DNA from: Bifidobacterium parmae
Lineage (GTDB): Bacteria; Actinomycetota; Actinomycetes; Actinomycetales; Bifidobacteriaceae
DNA: 33,364 nt
Assembly (NCBI RefSeq): GCF_002860365.1
Contig: NZ_NMWT01000032.1
Location: forward strand, 1-33,364
Reading direction: 5' to 3'
The notes under the pieces were generated by a model that saw only the letters and a list, made by a program, of their open reading frames with translations, had not been told where the DNA came from and ran no database searches. Of the stretch, positions 1 through 6,988 are shown in pieces. Made by a program: the position numbers and the translations under genes. Position 1 is the first letter of the stretch; the number at the start of each line of letters is the position of its first letter.

Positions 1-16
1 AGACAATTCCCAGCCG

Positions 17-149
17 GGATGCGTGCATGTGGTACGATACGGCTTGTTCAGGGCACTCGCCCATCTCCTTCTTCTTGTATGCAGATGCGCTTTTCAGTTT
101 TTCGCATCCGGATGCGCCCGTTTCGCGACATATCCCCGCCGACGGATAT
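17..149. promoter_or_regulatory. Gene-free leader with palindromes upstream of the first gene
   Basis: No gene is supported before position 197. The stretch holds a perfect 14-bp palindrome, CGCATCCGGATGCG, at 103-116, and the half-site GATGCG recurs at 18-23 and 84-89. A second small inverted repeat, ATATCC/GGATAT with an 8-base loop, lies at 130-149. A TACGAT hexamer at 33-38 could be a -10 box, but no convincing -35 is present. An operator for the first gene is one reading; its function is unproven. Confidence 0.25.
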
Positions 150-196
150 CGACGAACGGCGTGCGACGGTTTCGCGCGCTGAGGAAGGATCGAACG

Positions 197-1144
197 ATGT
201 TGGCTCTCCCCTCATCCCGCCCGCAGCGGGTGACCGACGGCGAGGACGCGCGACGGCTTGCACGCTACGTGCTGTCCGGCGCACGCACGAGACCGGTGCT
301 CGTCGTCACCGCGCGGGGGAACGCGCACGACGCGTGGAACGACGTCGCGGCGATCGCCACGCTGACGGGCGGCGCGTTGGACGTCGCGCTGCTCGACGGA
401 GCCGGCAGGACCGTCGACGGCGCGGACGAGACGTTCAATGCGGCTCTGGCCGTGGACGGCCACGGCACGCCCGGCGTCTACAACGGGGCGGCGCGGCTCT
501 ACCCCGCGCCGCCGGCGGCGACGACGCTCTACTATCTGGACACCGCGGCGCATCGCGGCCGGCTGATCGCCGACCTGCTGCGGCGCGACGACGATGCCGC
601 CGCCACCGGACCGTCCGCCGCGCCGTCCGAAGACGCCGTCCGACGGTTCGTCGACCGGTCCGACGAGACGCGCTCCTACGATCTGGAGGAGCTGCGCAGA
701 CGGCATCCGGCGCATGTGATCCGCACGAAGGCGGAGGCGCGCGGGCTCGCCGAACTGCTGTTGTCGCCGGAACGCCGCAAACCGGTCGTCGTGGTGTCGC
801 GGTCGGCGGGATCACGCCGGGCGTGCGTGGACGTCGACCTCATCTCGACCATGCTGCACGGGCTCGCCGCGACCGTGATGCTCGACTCGAACGAGGCGAT
901 CTCCGAGTTCAAACGCCACGTCGCGCAACCGGCGTGGGTGTTCGGCGACGCGGGACGCGTGTTCCCCGCCGATGCCTCGTGGAACGACCCGAAGGCGCGG
1001 ATGCGGCTGTTCCTGCCGAACGAGCACGTCTCGCGCATGCTGCTGACGAACATCATGATCAAGGACGCGCTGCTGCTGGTCGCCGACGGCCTGCGCGGGG
1101 AGGTCTCCGGGACCGGCGCGCGGCGAACCGACCACACGGAGTGA
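197..1144 (+). CDS. Uncharacterised protein with an internal duplication
   Basis: 315 residues. I chose the ATG at 197 because GAGGAAGGA lies at 181-189, seven bases upstream; the open frame runs further back without a comparable ribosome binding site. I do not recognise a named family. The protein is two copies of one module, at about residues 14-75 and 178-240. Each begins with a helix of the type 'EARxLAxxLLS', followed by a hydrophobic strand (PVLVVTARG in copy 1, PVVVVSRSAG in copy 2), a 'D-V-x-x-I-x-T-x-x-x-G' segment and another strand (DVALLD, TVMLDS). This alpha/beta pattern suggests a Rossmann-like or P-loop-like fold, but there is no Walker motif. No signal peptide or membrane segment is seen. 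It precedes the GTPase/chaperone gene set on the same strand by 223 bases, so co-transcription is uncertain. Confidence 0.75.
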   Translation: MLALPSSRPQRVTDGEDARRLARYVLSGARTRPVLVVTARGNAHDAWNDVAAIATLTGGALDVALLDGAGRTVDGADETFNAALAVDGHGTPGVYNGAARLYPAPPAATTLYYLDTAAHRGRLIADLLRRDDDAAATGPSAAPSEDAVRRFVDRSDETRSYDLEELRRRHPAHVIRTKAEARGLAELLLSPERRKPVVVVSRSAGSRRACVDVDLISTMLHGLAATVMLDSNEAISEFKRHVAQPAWVFGDAGRVFPADASWNDPKARMRLFLPNEHVSRMLLTNIMIKDALLLVADGLRGEVSGTGARRTDHTE

Positions 1145-1215
1145 ACCGGCCGCACGGAACCCACGGGGTGAGCCGTCCGCACGGATCGGACGTCCTGCGC
1201 GGGTCGTACCGCACC

Positions 1216-1239
1216 GCCGCGACCCGGCGGTGATACGAT
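1216..1239 (+). promoter_or_regulatory. Candidate promoter for the long plus-strand gene set
   Basis: The 223-base gap after the first gene holds a TACGAT hexamer at 1234-1239 that fits an actinobacterial -10 box (TAnnnT). The -35 region is GC-rich and weak. A GC hairpin (CCGC...GCGG) lies just upstream at about 1217-1230. Two similar segments of about 26 bases (1134-1159 and 1160-1186, both ending in CCGCACGGA) precede it. Location rather than sequence strength is the main support. Confidence 0.3.
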
Positions 1240-1367
1240 GAGAACTGTTTTCGAGGCACTCGCCTCCCCTCTTTTTCAATGTCGAAACCATTACGCCCGA
1301 AACCATGCGGCAGCCGTCCGACGTACGACGGCCGTGCGATGTTCGGGACGGACGGAGGGAAACCATC

Positions 1368-1523
1368 ATGGCCATGTACACCTATTACAAGCCCGGCGAA
1401 TACGGCGCGGACAGCAGCATGGTGCGCGACTGCCCCAGCTGCGGCGCGCGCTGCTACAGCAGCCATTCGCTCAACAGCCACACGAACACCGCGGCCTGCC
1501 CATACTGCGGCCGCGAATTCTGA
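1368..1523 (+). CDS. Small zinc-ribbon protein (51 aa)
   Basis: The start is fixed by the ribosome binding site GGAGGGA at 1354-1360, seven bases before ATG 1368; the frame is open upstream but without a good site. The protein has two Cys pairs, CPSC and CPYC, about 24 residues apart with a His between them (SHTN), as in a rubredoxin-like or C2H2-like zinc knuckle. The N-terminal third (MAMYTYYKPGEYG) has no recognisable motif. It sits 40 bases before a membrane protein gene and is the first of a series of zinc-binding proteins in the window. A role as an adaptor or small subunit of the neighbouring machinery is inference. Confidence 0.75.
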   Translation: MAMYTYYKPGEYGADSSMVRDCPSCGARCYSSHSLNSHTNTAACPYCGREF

Positions 1524-1563
1524 CGCGTCGCGATACCGCCGATTCCAAGGGGAAGGCCATCGG

Positions 1564-1863
1564 ATGGAGGATTTGTTCATCGTACTCGCGGTCATCGTTC
1601 TGGTGCTCGTCGTCATCTACTATCTGGTGGTCTTCCTCATCAAGATCCTGCCGATGGCGCTGACGGTCATCGGCGTCCTCACCGCCGTCGCATTGGGGAC
1701 GATGCTCGTCATCGGACTCGTCAAAGGCGCGTACGGCGGCATCGTCGGCTACTACGAGACGCTGCGCGACGTGTACGGCAAAGGCAAAGGGCTCGCCATC
1801 GGGCTCGCCGTCACCGCGTTCTGGATCGCGCTCGGCGCGCTCGCCGTGGCGCTCGCCATGTGA
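1564..1863 (+). CDS. Small hydrophobic membrane protein (99 aa)
   Basis: ATG 1564 follows AGGGGAAGG at about 1548-1556. The protein is almost wholly hydrophobic. Segments at about residues 4-27 (a run of I, V and L with a YY pair), 31-56 and 75-98 look membrane-spanning, separated by a short polar loop (YETLRDVYGKGKG). There is no catalytic motif and I recognise no family. It lies 42 bases before the first GTPase, whose own N-terminal third contains hydrophobic helices, so the two may sit in the membrane together. Its function is unknown. Confidence 0.75.
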   Translation: MEDLFIVLAVIVLVLVVIYYLVVFLIKILPMALTVIGVLTAVALGTMLVIGLVKGAYGGIVGYYETLRDVYGKGKGLAIGLAVTAFWIALGALAVALAM

Positions 1864-1905
1864 CGCGAGGTCGTTGCCGCATCGACGCATCATCGGGGAA
1901 GGCTC

Positions 1906-4152
1906 ATGCATATGGGGAAGAAGAAGGGGACCACGAAGCCCGCGAGACCGCCGAAGCCGCGCAGGCCCGACGACCCGGCGAAGGTCTCGTACCTGTTCGG
2001 CCCGGGTTTCGCCGACATCTCACGGGTCATCAGGTCCACTACGGACAAGGCGCGCACGAACATCGACGATATGACGCGCGACGCCGTCGAATTGTCCGAA
2101 GGCACGACGTTCGACAGCATGATCGTACGCGCCGGATGGACGGCCTGCCGGTACGTGTACTGGCTGGCATGCTGTCTCGGCATGGTGGTCATGAGCGTCG
2201 TCTACTGCGTCGGCATGCTGCTGCCGCAGACCATCGCCTTCCTGTGCTACGAGCTCGTCGGATCGGTGTTATGCGCGGCCGCATGGCTGACCGACACGCT
2301 CTTCCTCGCCGTCCTGCGCATCTCCAACGTCTGCGACTACTGCCACAAACGGTTCGCCCGACCCGTCTACCAGTGCCCGAACTGTGGCGCCAAGCACCGC
2401 GACCTGTTCCCCGGACGCTACGGCATCCTCCACCACACCTGCCGATGCGGCCAGAGACTGCCATCCAGCATCCTCGACCGCCGCAAACCGCGCCGCAGGC
2501 TCACCGCCCTGTGCCCATACTGCCTCGCCGCCGGCCATGACGAGATCATCCGCTCCGCCGGCAGCCGCACCATCTGCATCCCCGTGGTGGGCGGCGCCTC
2601 AAGCGGCAAGACCTCGCTCATCAACGCGTACGCCGTGTCACTAATCACGCGCCGCGCCGGCGAGCATGGCCTCACCACGCGCTTCTACGACAAGGCGCGC
2701 GAACAGCGGTTCGCCACGATGGTGGCCGACAGCGAACGCGGCTTCGTCGACAAGACCGCCGTCGAGACCGACGGACAACGCGCCAGCGCGTTCTCGATGA
2801 GCTTCTATCTCGACGGAGGAGGTCTCAGACCGTCGCGTCTCATGCAGCTGCTCGACATCGCCGGCGAGACGTTCGTCCGCGGCGACGAGAACGAACAGCA
2901 GAACCAGTACGCGCACTGCGAGGGCATCGTGCTGGTCATCGACCCTCTGGCCATCCCCCAGGTGAAGGCCCGCATCGCCTCCGGCCTGCGCGGCACGGAC
3001 GCCGGCTCGATCAGCGCCTCCCCGCTCGGCGACGTGATGAACGCGCTGCGCAACGACATCGACGCGAATCTGGCGAGGAACCGCGGCAAACGTCTGACGA
3101 CGCCGCTGGCCGTCGTCATCAACAAGGTCGACGCGGCGCCGCTCCTCGACGAGCGTCTCGGCGCGCCCGCGATCGCACGGTTCCGTCAGGCGGAGCCGGA
3201 GCGATGCGCGAACGACCTCGACACGATGGACTTCCTGTGCCGCCAGTTCCTCGTCGACATGGACATGGGCGACGTGGTCGACATGATCCAGCAGCGGTTC
3301 GCCGTCTCCCGGTTCTTCGCGGTGAGCGCCATCGGGCACACGGCCGGGGAGGGACGGTTCATGCCGCGCGGCGTGGACGACGTCATCGATTGGATCGTCT
3401 CGCTCAGCGACCCCGCCCTCGCCAAGGCGCTCGCCATCCACGGGTTCCCGAAGACGAAGCTGCCGGTGTTCACGCCCGGCATCGGACGGTTCGAGGGCAT
3501 CCCCGCCGAGGCGGCGCAGCGCGAGCGCGAACGCATCGCGCAGGAACAAGCCAAGGCGCAGGCCAAGGCGGACAAGGAACGCGCCAAGCGGGAACGCAAA
3601 GCCACCGGTACGGCGCCGACATACCCGGCGCCCGGTGCCGCTCCGGCCCCCGCGCCGGTTCCGTTCACCCGGCCGGCCCCTGCGCCGGTCCCGACCCCCG
3701 CGCCGGTTCCGTCCCCCACGTCCATCCCCTCGGCACCGGAACCCGTATCGAGGCCCGCGCACCCCGCCGTCGTGCCGACTCCCCCGCCGCAGCCGGCGCG
3801 ACGGCAACAGGCGAGTCCCGTGCCGATGCCACAGGCACAACCGATACAACCTGCGCAGCAGCCCGCCCCTCAGCCGGCACGACGGAGCTTCAGACCGCAA
3901 CGCACCCGCCCCTACCGCCGGTCGGGCACCGGAGCGGCGCCCGCACAGGGCATCCCCGCCCCGGACGTGCCGCTTCCCGCGAACGGCGCTCGATCCGGTG
4001 CCGGCCGGCGAGACGCGCAACCTCCTGTACCGCGGCCGGCCGTGCCACAGGAGCCGGCCCCGCGGACGGACCAGCCGTCCGTCCCGTCGCCCAGACCGCG
4101 ACGGACAAGGCCCCGGCGCACCGGCAACGACCATGACAGCCCACGTCAATAG
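1906..4152 (+). CDS. Zinc-ribbon P-loop GTPase of the double-GTPase (TRAFAC-like) type
   Basis: 748 residues, or 746 from the alternative ATG at 1912; GGGGAAGG at 1895-1902 is 3 and 9 bases from the two starts, so 1912 may be the better one. Order of parts: basic N-terminus; hydrophobic helices at about residues 85-138; a Cys-rich zinc ribbon at about 144-215 (CDYC, CPNC, CRCG, CPYC pairs); Walker A GGASSGKTS at about 229-237; a switch/Walker B strand with LLDIAGET near 315; NKVD, the guanine-specificity motif, at 406-409; a charged coiled coil at about 535-565; and a Pro/Ala/Arg-rich tail of about 180 residues with SPVPMP and DVPLP motifs. The zinc ribbon directly before the P-loop is typical of the GTPases named double-GTPase in bacterial conflict systems. 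Unlike soluble members, this one appears membrane-anchored. It lies 29 bases before the GrpE-like gene. Confidence 0.85.
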   Translation: MHMGKKKGTTKPARPPKPRRPDDPAKVSYLFGPGFADISRVIRSTTDKARTNIDDMTRDAVELSEGTTFDSMIVRAGWTACRYVYWLACCLGMVVMSVVYCVGMLLPQTIAFLCYELVGSVLCAAAWLTDTLFLAVLRISNVCDYCHKRFARPVYQCPNCGAKHRDLFPGRYGILHHTCRCGQRLPSSILDRRKPRRRLTALCPYCLAAGHDEIIRSAGSRTICIPVVGGASSGKTSLINAYAVSLITRRAGEHGLTTRFYDKAREQRFATMVADSERGFVDKTAVETDGQRASAFSMSFYLDGGGLRPSRLMQLLDIAGETFVRGDENEQQNQYAHCEGIVLVIDPLAIPQVKARIASGLRGTDAGSISASPLGDVMNALRNDIDANLARNRGKRLTTPLAVVINKVDAAPLLDERLGAPAIARFRQAEPERCANDLDTMDFLCRQFLVDMDMGDVVDMIQQRFAVSRFFAVSAIGHTAGEGRFMPRGVDDVIDWIVSLSDPALAKALAIHGFPKTKLPVFTPGIGRFEGIPAEAAQRERERIAQEQAKAQAKADKERAKRERKATGTAPTYPAPGAAPAPAPVPFTRPAPAPVPTPAPVPSPTSIPSAPEPVSRPAHPAVVPTPPPQPARRQQASPVPMPQAQPIQPAQQPAPQPARRSFRPQRTRPYRRSGTGAAPAQGIPAPDVPLPANGARSGAGRRDAQPPVPRPAVPQEPAPRTDQPSVPSPRPRRTRPRRTGNDHDSPRQ

Positions 4153-4181
4153 ACGACCACACCAACCGAAAGGAATCCACC

Positions 4182-5174
4182 ATGCTCGGATCCAAACTTC
4201 CACGGCCCGTTCCCCCGGACGTGCCGCAGGCGGCGGCCCGTCCGGCAACGGCCGACGCACAGCCCGCACAGCCGGCCGCCCCCGTCACGCCCGAGACGAC
4301 CCCCATCATCCCGCCGGACCAGCCAGCCGAAACGACTGCGCCTCCTCAGCCCGCGCCGGTCGAGCCGACGGAGCAACAGCCCGAACGAGAGCCCGAATCA
4401 CACGAATCGGCGGCCGAACCCACCGAGGCCCCCGTCCAATCCGAGATCCCCGTCACGTCCGACGACTCGGAAACCCCCGTCTCACCGGCACCGACCGTCC
4501 CCGATTGGACGGACCGCTTCGATGGTCTGGACGGGCGGCTGGCCGACGCCGACGCCCGTCTCGACGCGTTCGACGCCCGCTTCGAGGCGCTGGACAAGCG
4601 TCTTGACGGATTGCGCGAATCGTTGGACGGACTCTCCGGATCGTTCTCGAAGCGGTCGCAATACGACGAGGCCAAGGAGAAGGTCATCGACCGCCAGCAT
4701 GCGGAACTCAACAAGCTGCGCGACGGACTGACCCTCGACCTCAGGGAGCCGGTGCTGCAGGACATCGCCTCGGCGCTCGCCAAAATCAACACGATGAAGG
4801 GCGAGCTTCCCGAAGACGACACCGAGGCGCGAAACATGCTGGAGGACATCGACTACATGCTCGGCGCGATCCTCGACGACTACGACGTGGCGCGCGTCGA
4901 CAGCGAACCGGGCTCCCGCTACAACGCGGCCCGCCAGCGGTTCCTCCCGAAGGACGTCGAACCCACCGACGACCCCGCCAAGGCACGCACCATCGCACGT
5001 TCCAAGGCGCCCGGCTACGTCTACGAGGCCGGCGAGCGCCCGCGCGTGCTCCTCAAGGAGCAGGTGGTGATGTACAGGGTCGTCAAACCGGCGTCACCGG
5101 CCGAGACTCCGGACGGACCCGCCGACGCCCCCGCGGCCCCCGAAACCCCTGACGCCCCGTCGTCGATCGGCTGA
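4182..5174 (+). CDS. GrpE-like Hsp70 nucleotide-exchange factor with a heptad-repeat rod
   Basis: 330 residues; AAAGGA lies eight bases before the ATG. The first ~108 residues are Pro/Glu/Thr-rich and probably disordered. Residues 112-153 are six uninterrupted heptads of the form R-[LF]-x-x-[LF]-D-x, a clear coiled coil. Residues about 157-300 look like GrpE: a long charged helix, a segment with LDLREPVLQDIASAL, then a C-terminal beta part containing EPTDDPAKA, APGYVYEAG and RPRVLLKEQVVMYRV, matching GrpE's 'GY...vLRpA.V.V' ending. GrpE drives ADP release from Hsp70, and the next two genes are Hsp70s, which supports the call. It is longer than typical GrpE (about 200 residues) because of the disordered head, the rod and a Pro/Ala tail. 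The assignment rests on pattern and context, so a distant look-alike cannot be excluded. Confidence 0.7.
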   Translation: MLGSKLPRPVPPDVPQAAARPATADAQPAQPAAPVTPETTPIIPPDQPAETTAPPQPAPVEPTEQQPEREPESHESAAEPTEAPVQSEIPVTSDDSETPVSPAPTVPDWTDRFDGLDGRLADADARLDAFDARFEALDKRLDGLRESLDGLSGSFSKRSQYDEAKEKVIDRQHAELNKLRDGLTLDLREPVLQDIASALAKINTMKGELPEDDTEARNMLEDIDYMLGAILDDYDVARVDSEPGSRYNAARQRFLPKDVEPTDDPAKARTIARSKAPGYVYEAGERPRVLLKEQVVMYRVVKPASPAETPDGPADAPAAPETPDAPSSIG

Positions 5175-5230
5175 CCCGCCGAATACCGTCCGCCCGAATC
5201 CCGACATCCGGAATCCGCGTGGACGGCGCA

Positions 5231-5238
5231 TATATACA
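5231..5238 (+). promoter_or_regulatory. Candidate internal promoter before the first Hsp70
   Basis: The 123-base gap before the Hsp70 gene is the longest between genes 3 and 11 of the set. It holds an AT-rich island, TATATACA, which stands out in this GC-rich sequence and could be a -10 box. No clear -35 is visible. A tight inverted repeat, GCAGCG/CGCTGC, follows at about 5240-5252. I looked for a CIRCE (HrcA) or HAIR (HspR) heat-shock operator and saw neither. Confidence 0.35.
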
Positions 5239-5297
5239 TGCAGCGTCGCTGCGACATACCACGCATAACCGCACAACACCATAAGGAGAACGACATC

Positions 5298-6956
5298 ATG
5301 TCGAAATACGTGTATGGCATCGATCTGGGCACGACCTACTCGTGCATCGCCTACCAGGAGGGCGACCGCCCGACCGTGCTCAAGAATCTGGACACCAACT
5401 CGGACACCACGCCTTCGGTGGTCCAGTGGGGCGAGGACGGCACCGTGATCGTCGGACAGGAGGCCAAGGACACCTCCGTGCTCGAGGAATCCGCAGGCCG
5501 GACCGTGTCCTTCGTCAAGCGGCTCATCGGCAAGTCGCAGGTCGCCACCACCATCGACGGGCGGCAGGTCTCCCCCGTCGAGGTCTCCGCCTACATCCTG
5601 CGCGAGCTCGTCCGCCAAGCCCAACAGCAGACCGACGACGAGGTCAAGGACGTCGTCATCACCTGCCCCGCCTACTTCGGCGACACCGAACGCACCGCCA
5701 CCAAGCAGGCGGGCGAGATGGCCGGACTCAACGTGCTGTCCATCATCGAGGAGCCGACCGCCGCCGCCATCTGCTACGGCGTCACCAAGGCCGACTCCGA
5801 CAGGAACGTGCTCATCTACGATCTGGGCGGCGGCACGTTCGACATCACCGTGCTCAAGATCACCAACGGCGAGATTCGCGTGATCACCACCGAGGGCGAC
5901 CATGATCTGGGCGGCAAGAACTGGGACGACGCGCTTTCCACGCTCATGGTCGACAAGTTCCTCGACGCGACCGGCTACACGGGCGACCCGTTCGACGAGG
6001 ATGGCAACGAGGAGTTCATGCAGCAGCTGCAGATCGAGTCGGAGAAGACCAAGCAGACGCTGTCGAACAAGACCAGCGTCAAGAAGCTCCTGGACTACAA
6101 CGGCCAGCGCGCGAAGATCGAAGTGACGCGCGACGAGTTCGATGACATCACCAGCGAGCTGCTCGAACGCACCAAGGACCTCACGCAGAAGGCGATCGAC
6201 GAGGCCAAGGCGCAGGGCGTCGACATCGACGAGATCCTGCTCGTCGGCGGTTCGACGATGATGCCGCAGGTGCAGACCATGGTGGGGGACACGTTCGGCG
6301 TGCCGTTCAAGATCTTCGAACCGCACGAGGCGGTCGCCAAGGGCGCCGCGATCTACGCGATCATCCAGGCCACCAAACAGAGCGAGGTCAAAAGCACCGA
6401 GGTCAGGGAGCAGGACGCCGAAGGCAACGACGTTGCCCGCGATACCACGACCGGCGAGACGCGCATGCTGCCGACCATCGGCGGCGGCTCCACGCTGCCC
6501 ACCAACCTCAACGCCGACACGAAGGTCATCTCCGTCTCCACGAAGAGCTTCGGCATCAAGGCGAACGACAGCCAGACCGGCGAGCCGCGCATCTTCAACA
6601 TCGTGAAAAAGGACGACGAGCTGCCCGCGCACGCCTCCCAACAGTTCGCCACCGTCGACGCCAACCAGGAGCAGGTGCTCATCGAATTGTTCGAATCCCC
6701 GGAGAAGGCCGACGACCTGCCGGTCGACGCGAGCAGCAGAATCGGCGACTGCGAGATGAATCTGCCCGCCGGCCTGCCCGCGCACACCCCGCTGGAGATC
6801 ACGCTGGCCGTGCAGGAGGACGGCACCATCTCCCTCCACGGCCAGACGCTCGACAACGGCACCAACATCGACACCGTGTTCAAGTCGGAGAACGTGCTGA
6901 GCAAGAAGGAGATCGAGGAAGCCAGGAAGCGCGTCTCCACCGGACTCGTGTTCTGA
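5298..6956 (+). CDS. Hsp70 family chaperone (DnaK-like, lacking the C-terminal lid)
   Basis: 552 residues from ATG 5298, chosen because AAGGAG lies nine bases upstream at 5283-5288. The ATPase domain is intact: phosphate-1 loop GIDLGTTYS at 7-15, the CPAYF...EEPTAAAICYG segment, phosphate-2 DLGGGTFD at 175-182 and the adenosine motif VGGSTMMPQV at 316-325. After about residue 390 it departs from DnaK: a polar insert (DTTTGETRMLPTIGG), then a compact beta substrate-binding domain, ending at about 552 in a short Lys/Glu helix. Housekeeping DnaK is about 620-640 residues, so the helical lid is missing or minimal. It is probably a dedicated Hsp70 of this locus rather than the cell's main DnaK. 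It lies between the GrpE-like gene and a second Hsp70. Confidence 0.92.
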   Translation: MSKYVYGIDLGTTYSCIAYQEGDRPTVLKNLDTNSDTTPSVVQWGEDGTVIVGQEAKDTSVLEESAGRTVSFVKRLIGKSQVATTIDGRQVSPVEVSAYILRELVRQAQQQTDDEVKDVVITCPAYFGDTERTATKQAGEMAGLNVLSIIEEPTAAAICYGVTKADSDRNVLIYDLGGGTFDITVLKITNGEIRVITTEGDHDLGGKNWDDALSTLMVDKFLDATGYTGDPFDEDGNEEFMQQLQIESEKTKQTLSNKTSVKKLLDYNGQRAKIEVTRDEFDDITSELLERTKDLTQKAIDEAKAQGVDIDEILLVGGSTMMPQVQTMVGDTFGVPFKIFEPHEAVAKGAAIYAIIQATKQSEVKSTEVREQDAEGNDVARDTTTGETRMLPTIGGGSTLPTNLNADTKVISVSTKSFGIKANDSQTGEPRIFNIVKKDDELPAHASQQFATVDANQEQVLIELFESPEKADDLPVDASSRIGDCEMNLPAGLPAHTPLEITLAVQEDGTISLHGQTLDNGTNIDTVFKSENVLSKKEIEEARKRVSTGLVF

Positions 6957-6988
6957 CATTCATCACGGCGAAGGAACGGAATCGCAAC

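Noticed and set aside
5175-5297. Heat-shock operator (CIRCE or HAIR) before the Hsp70
   Set aside because: Looked for because of the chaperones; neither motif is present.
5094-6959. 621-codon open frame on the minus strand
   Set aside because: Antisense to the first Hsp70; composition typical of a shadow frame.
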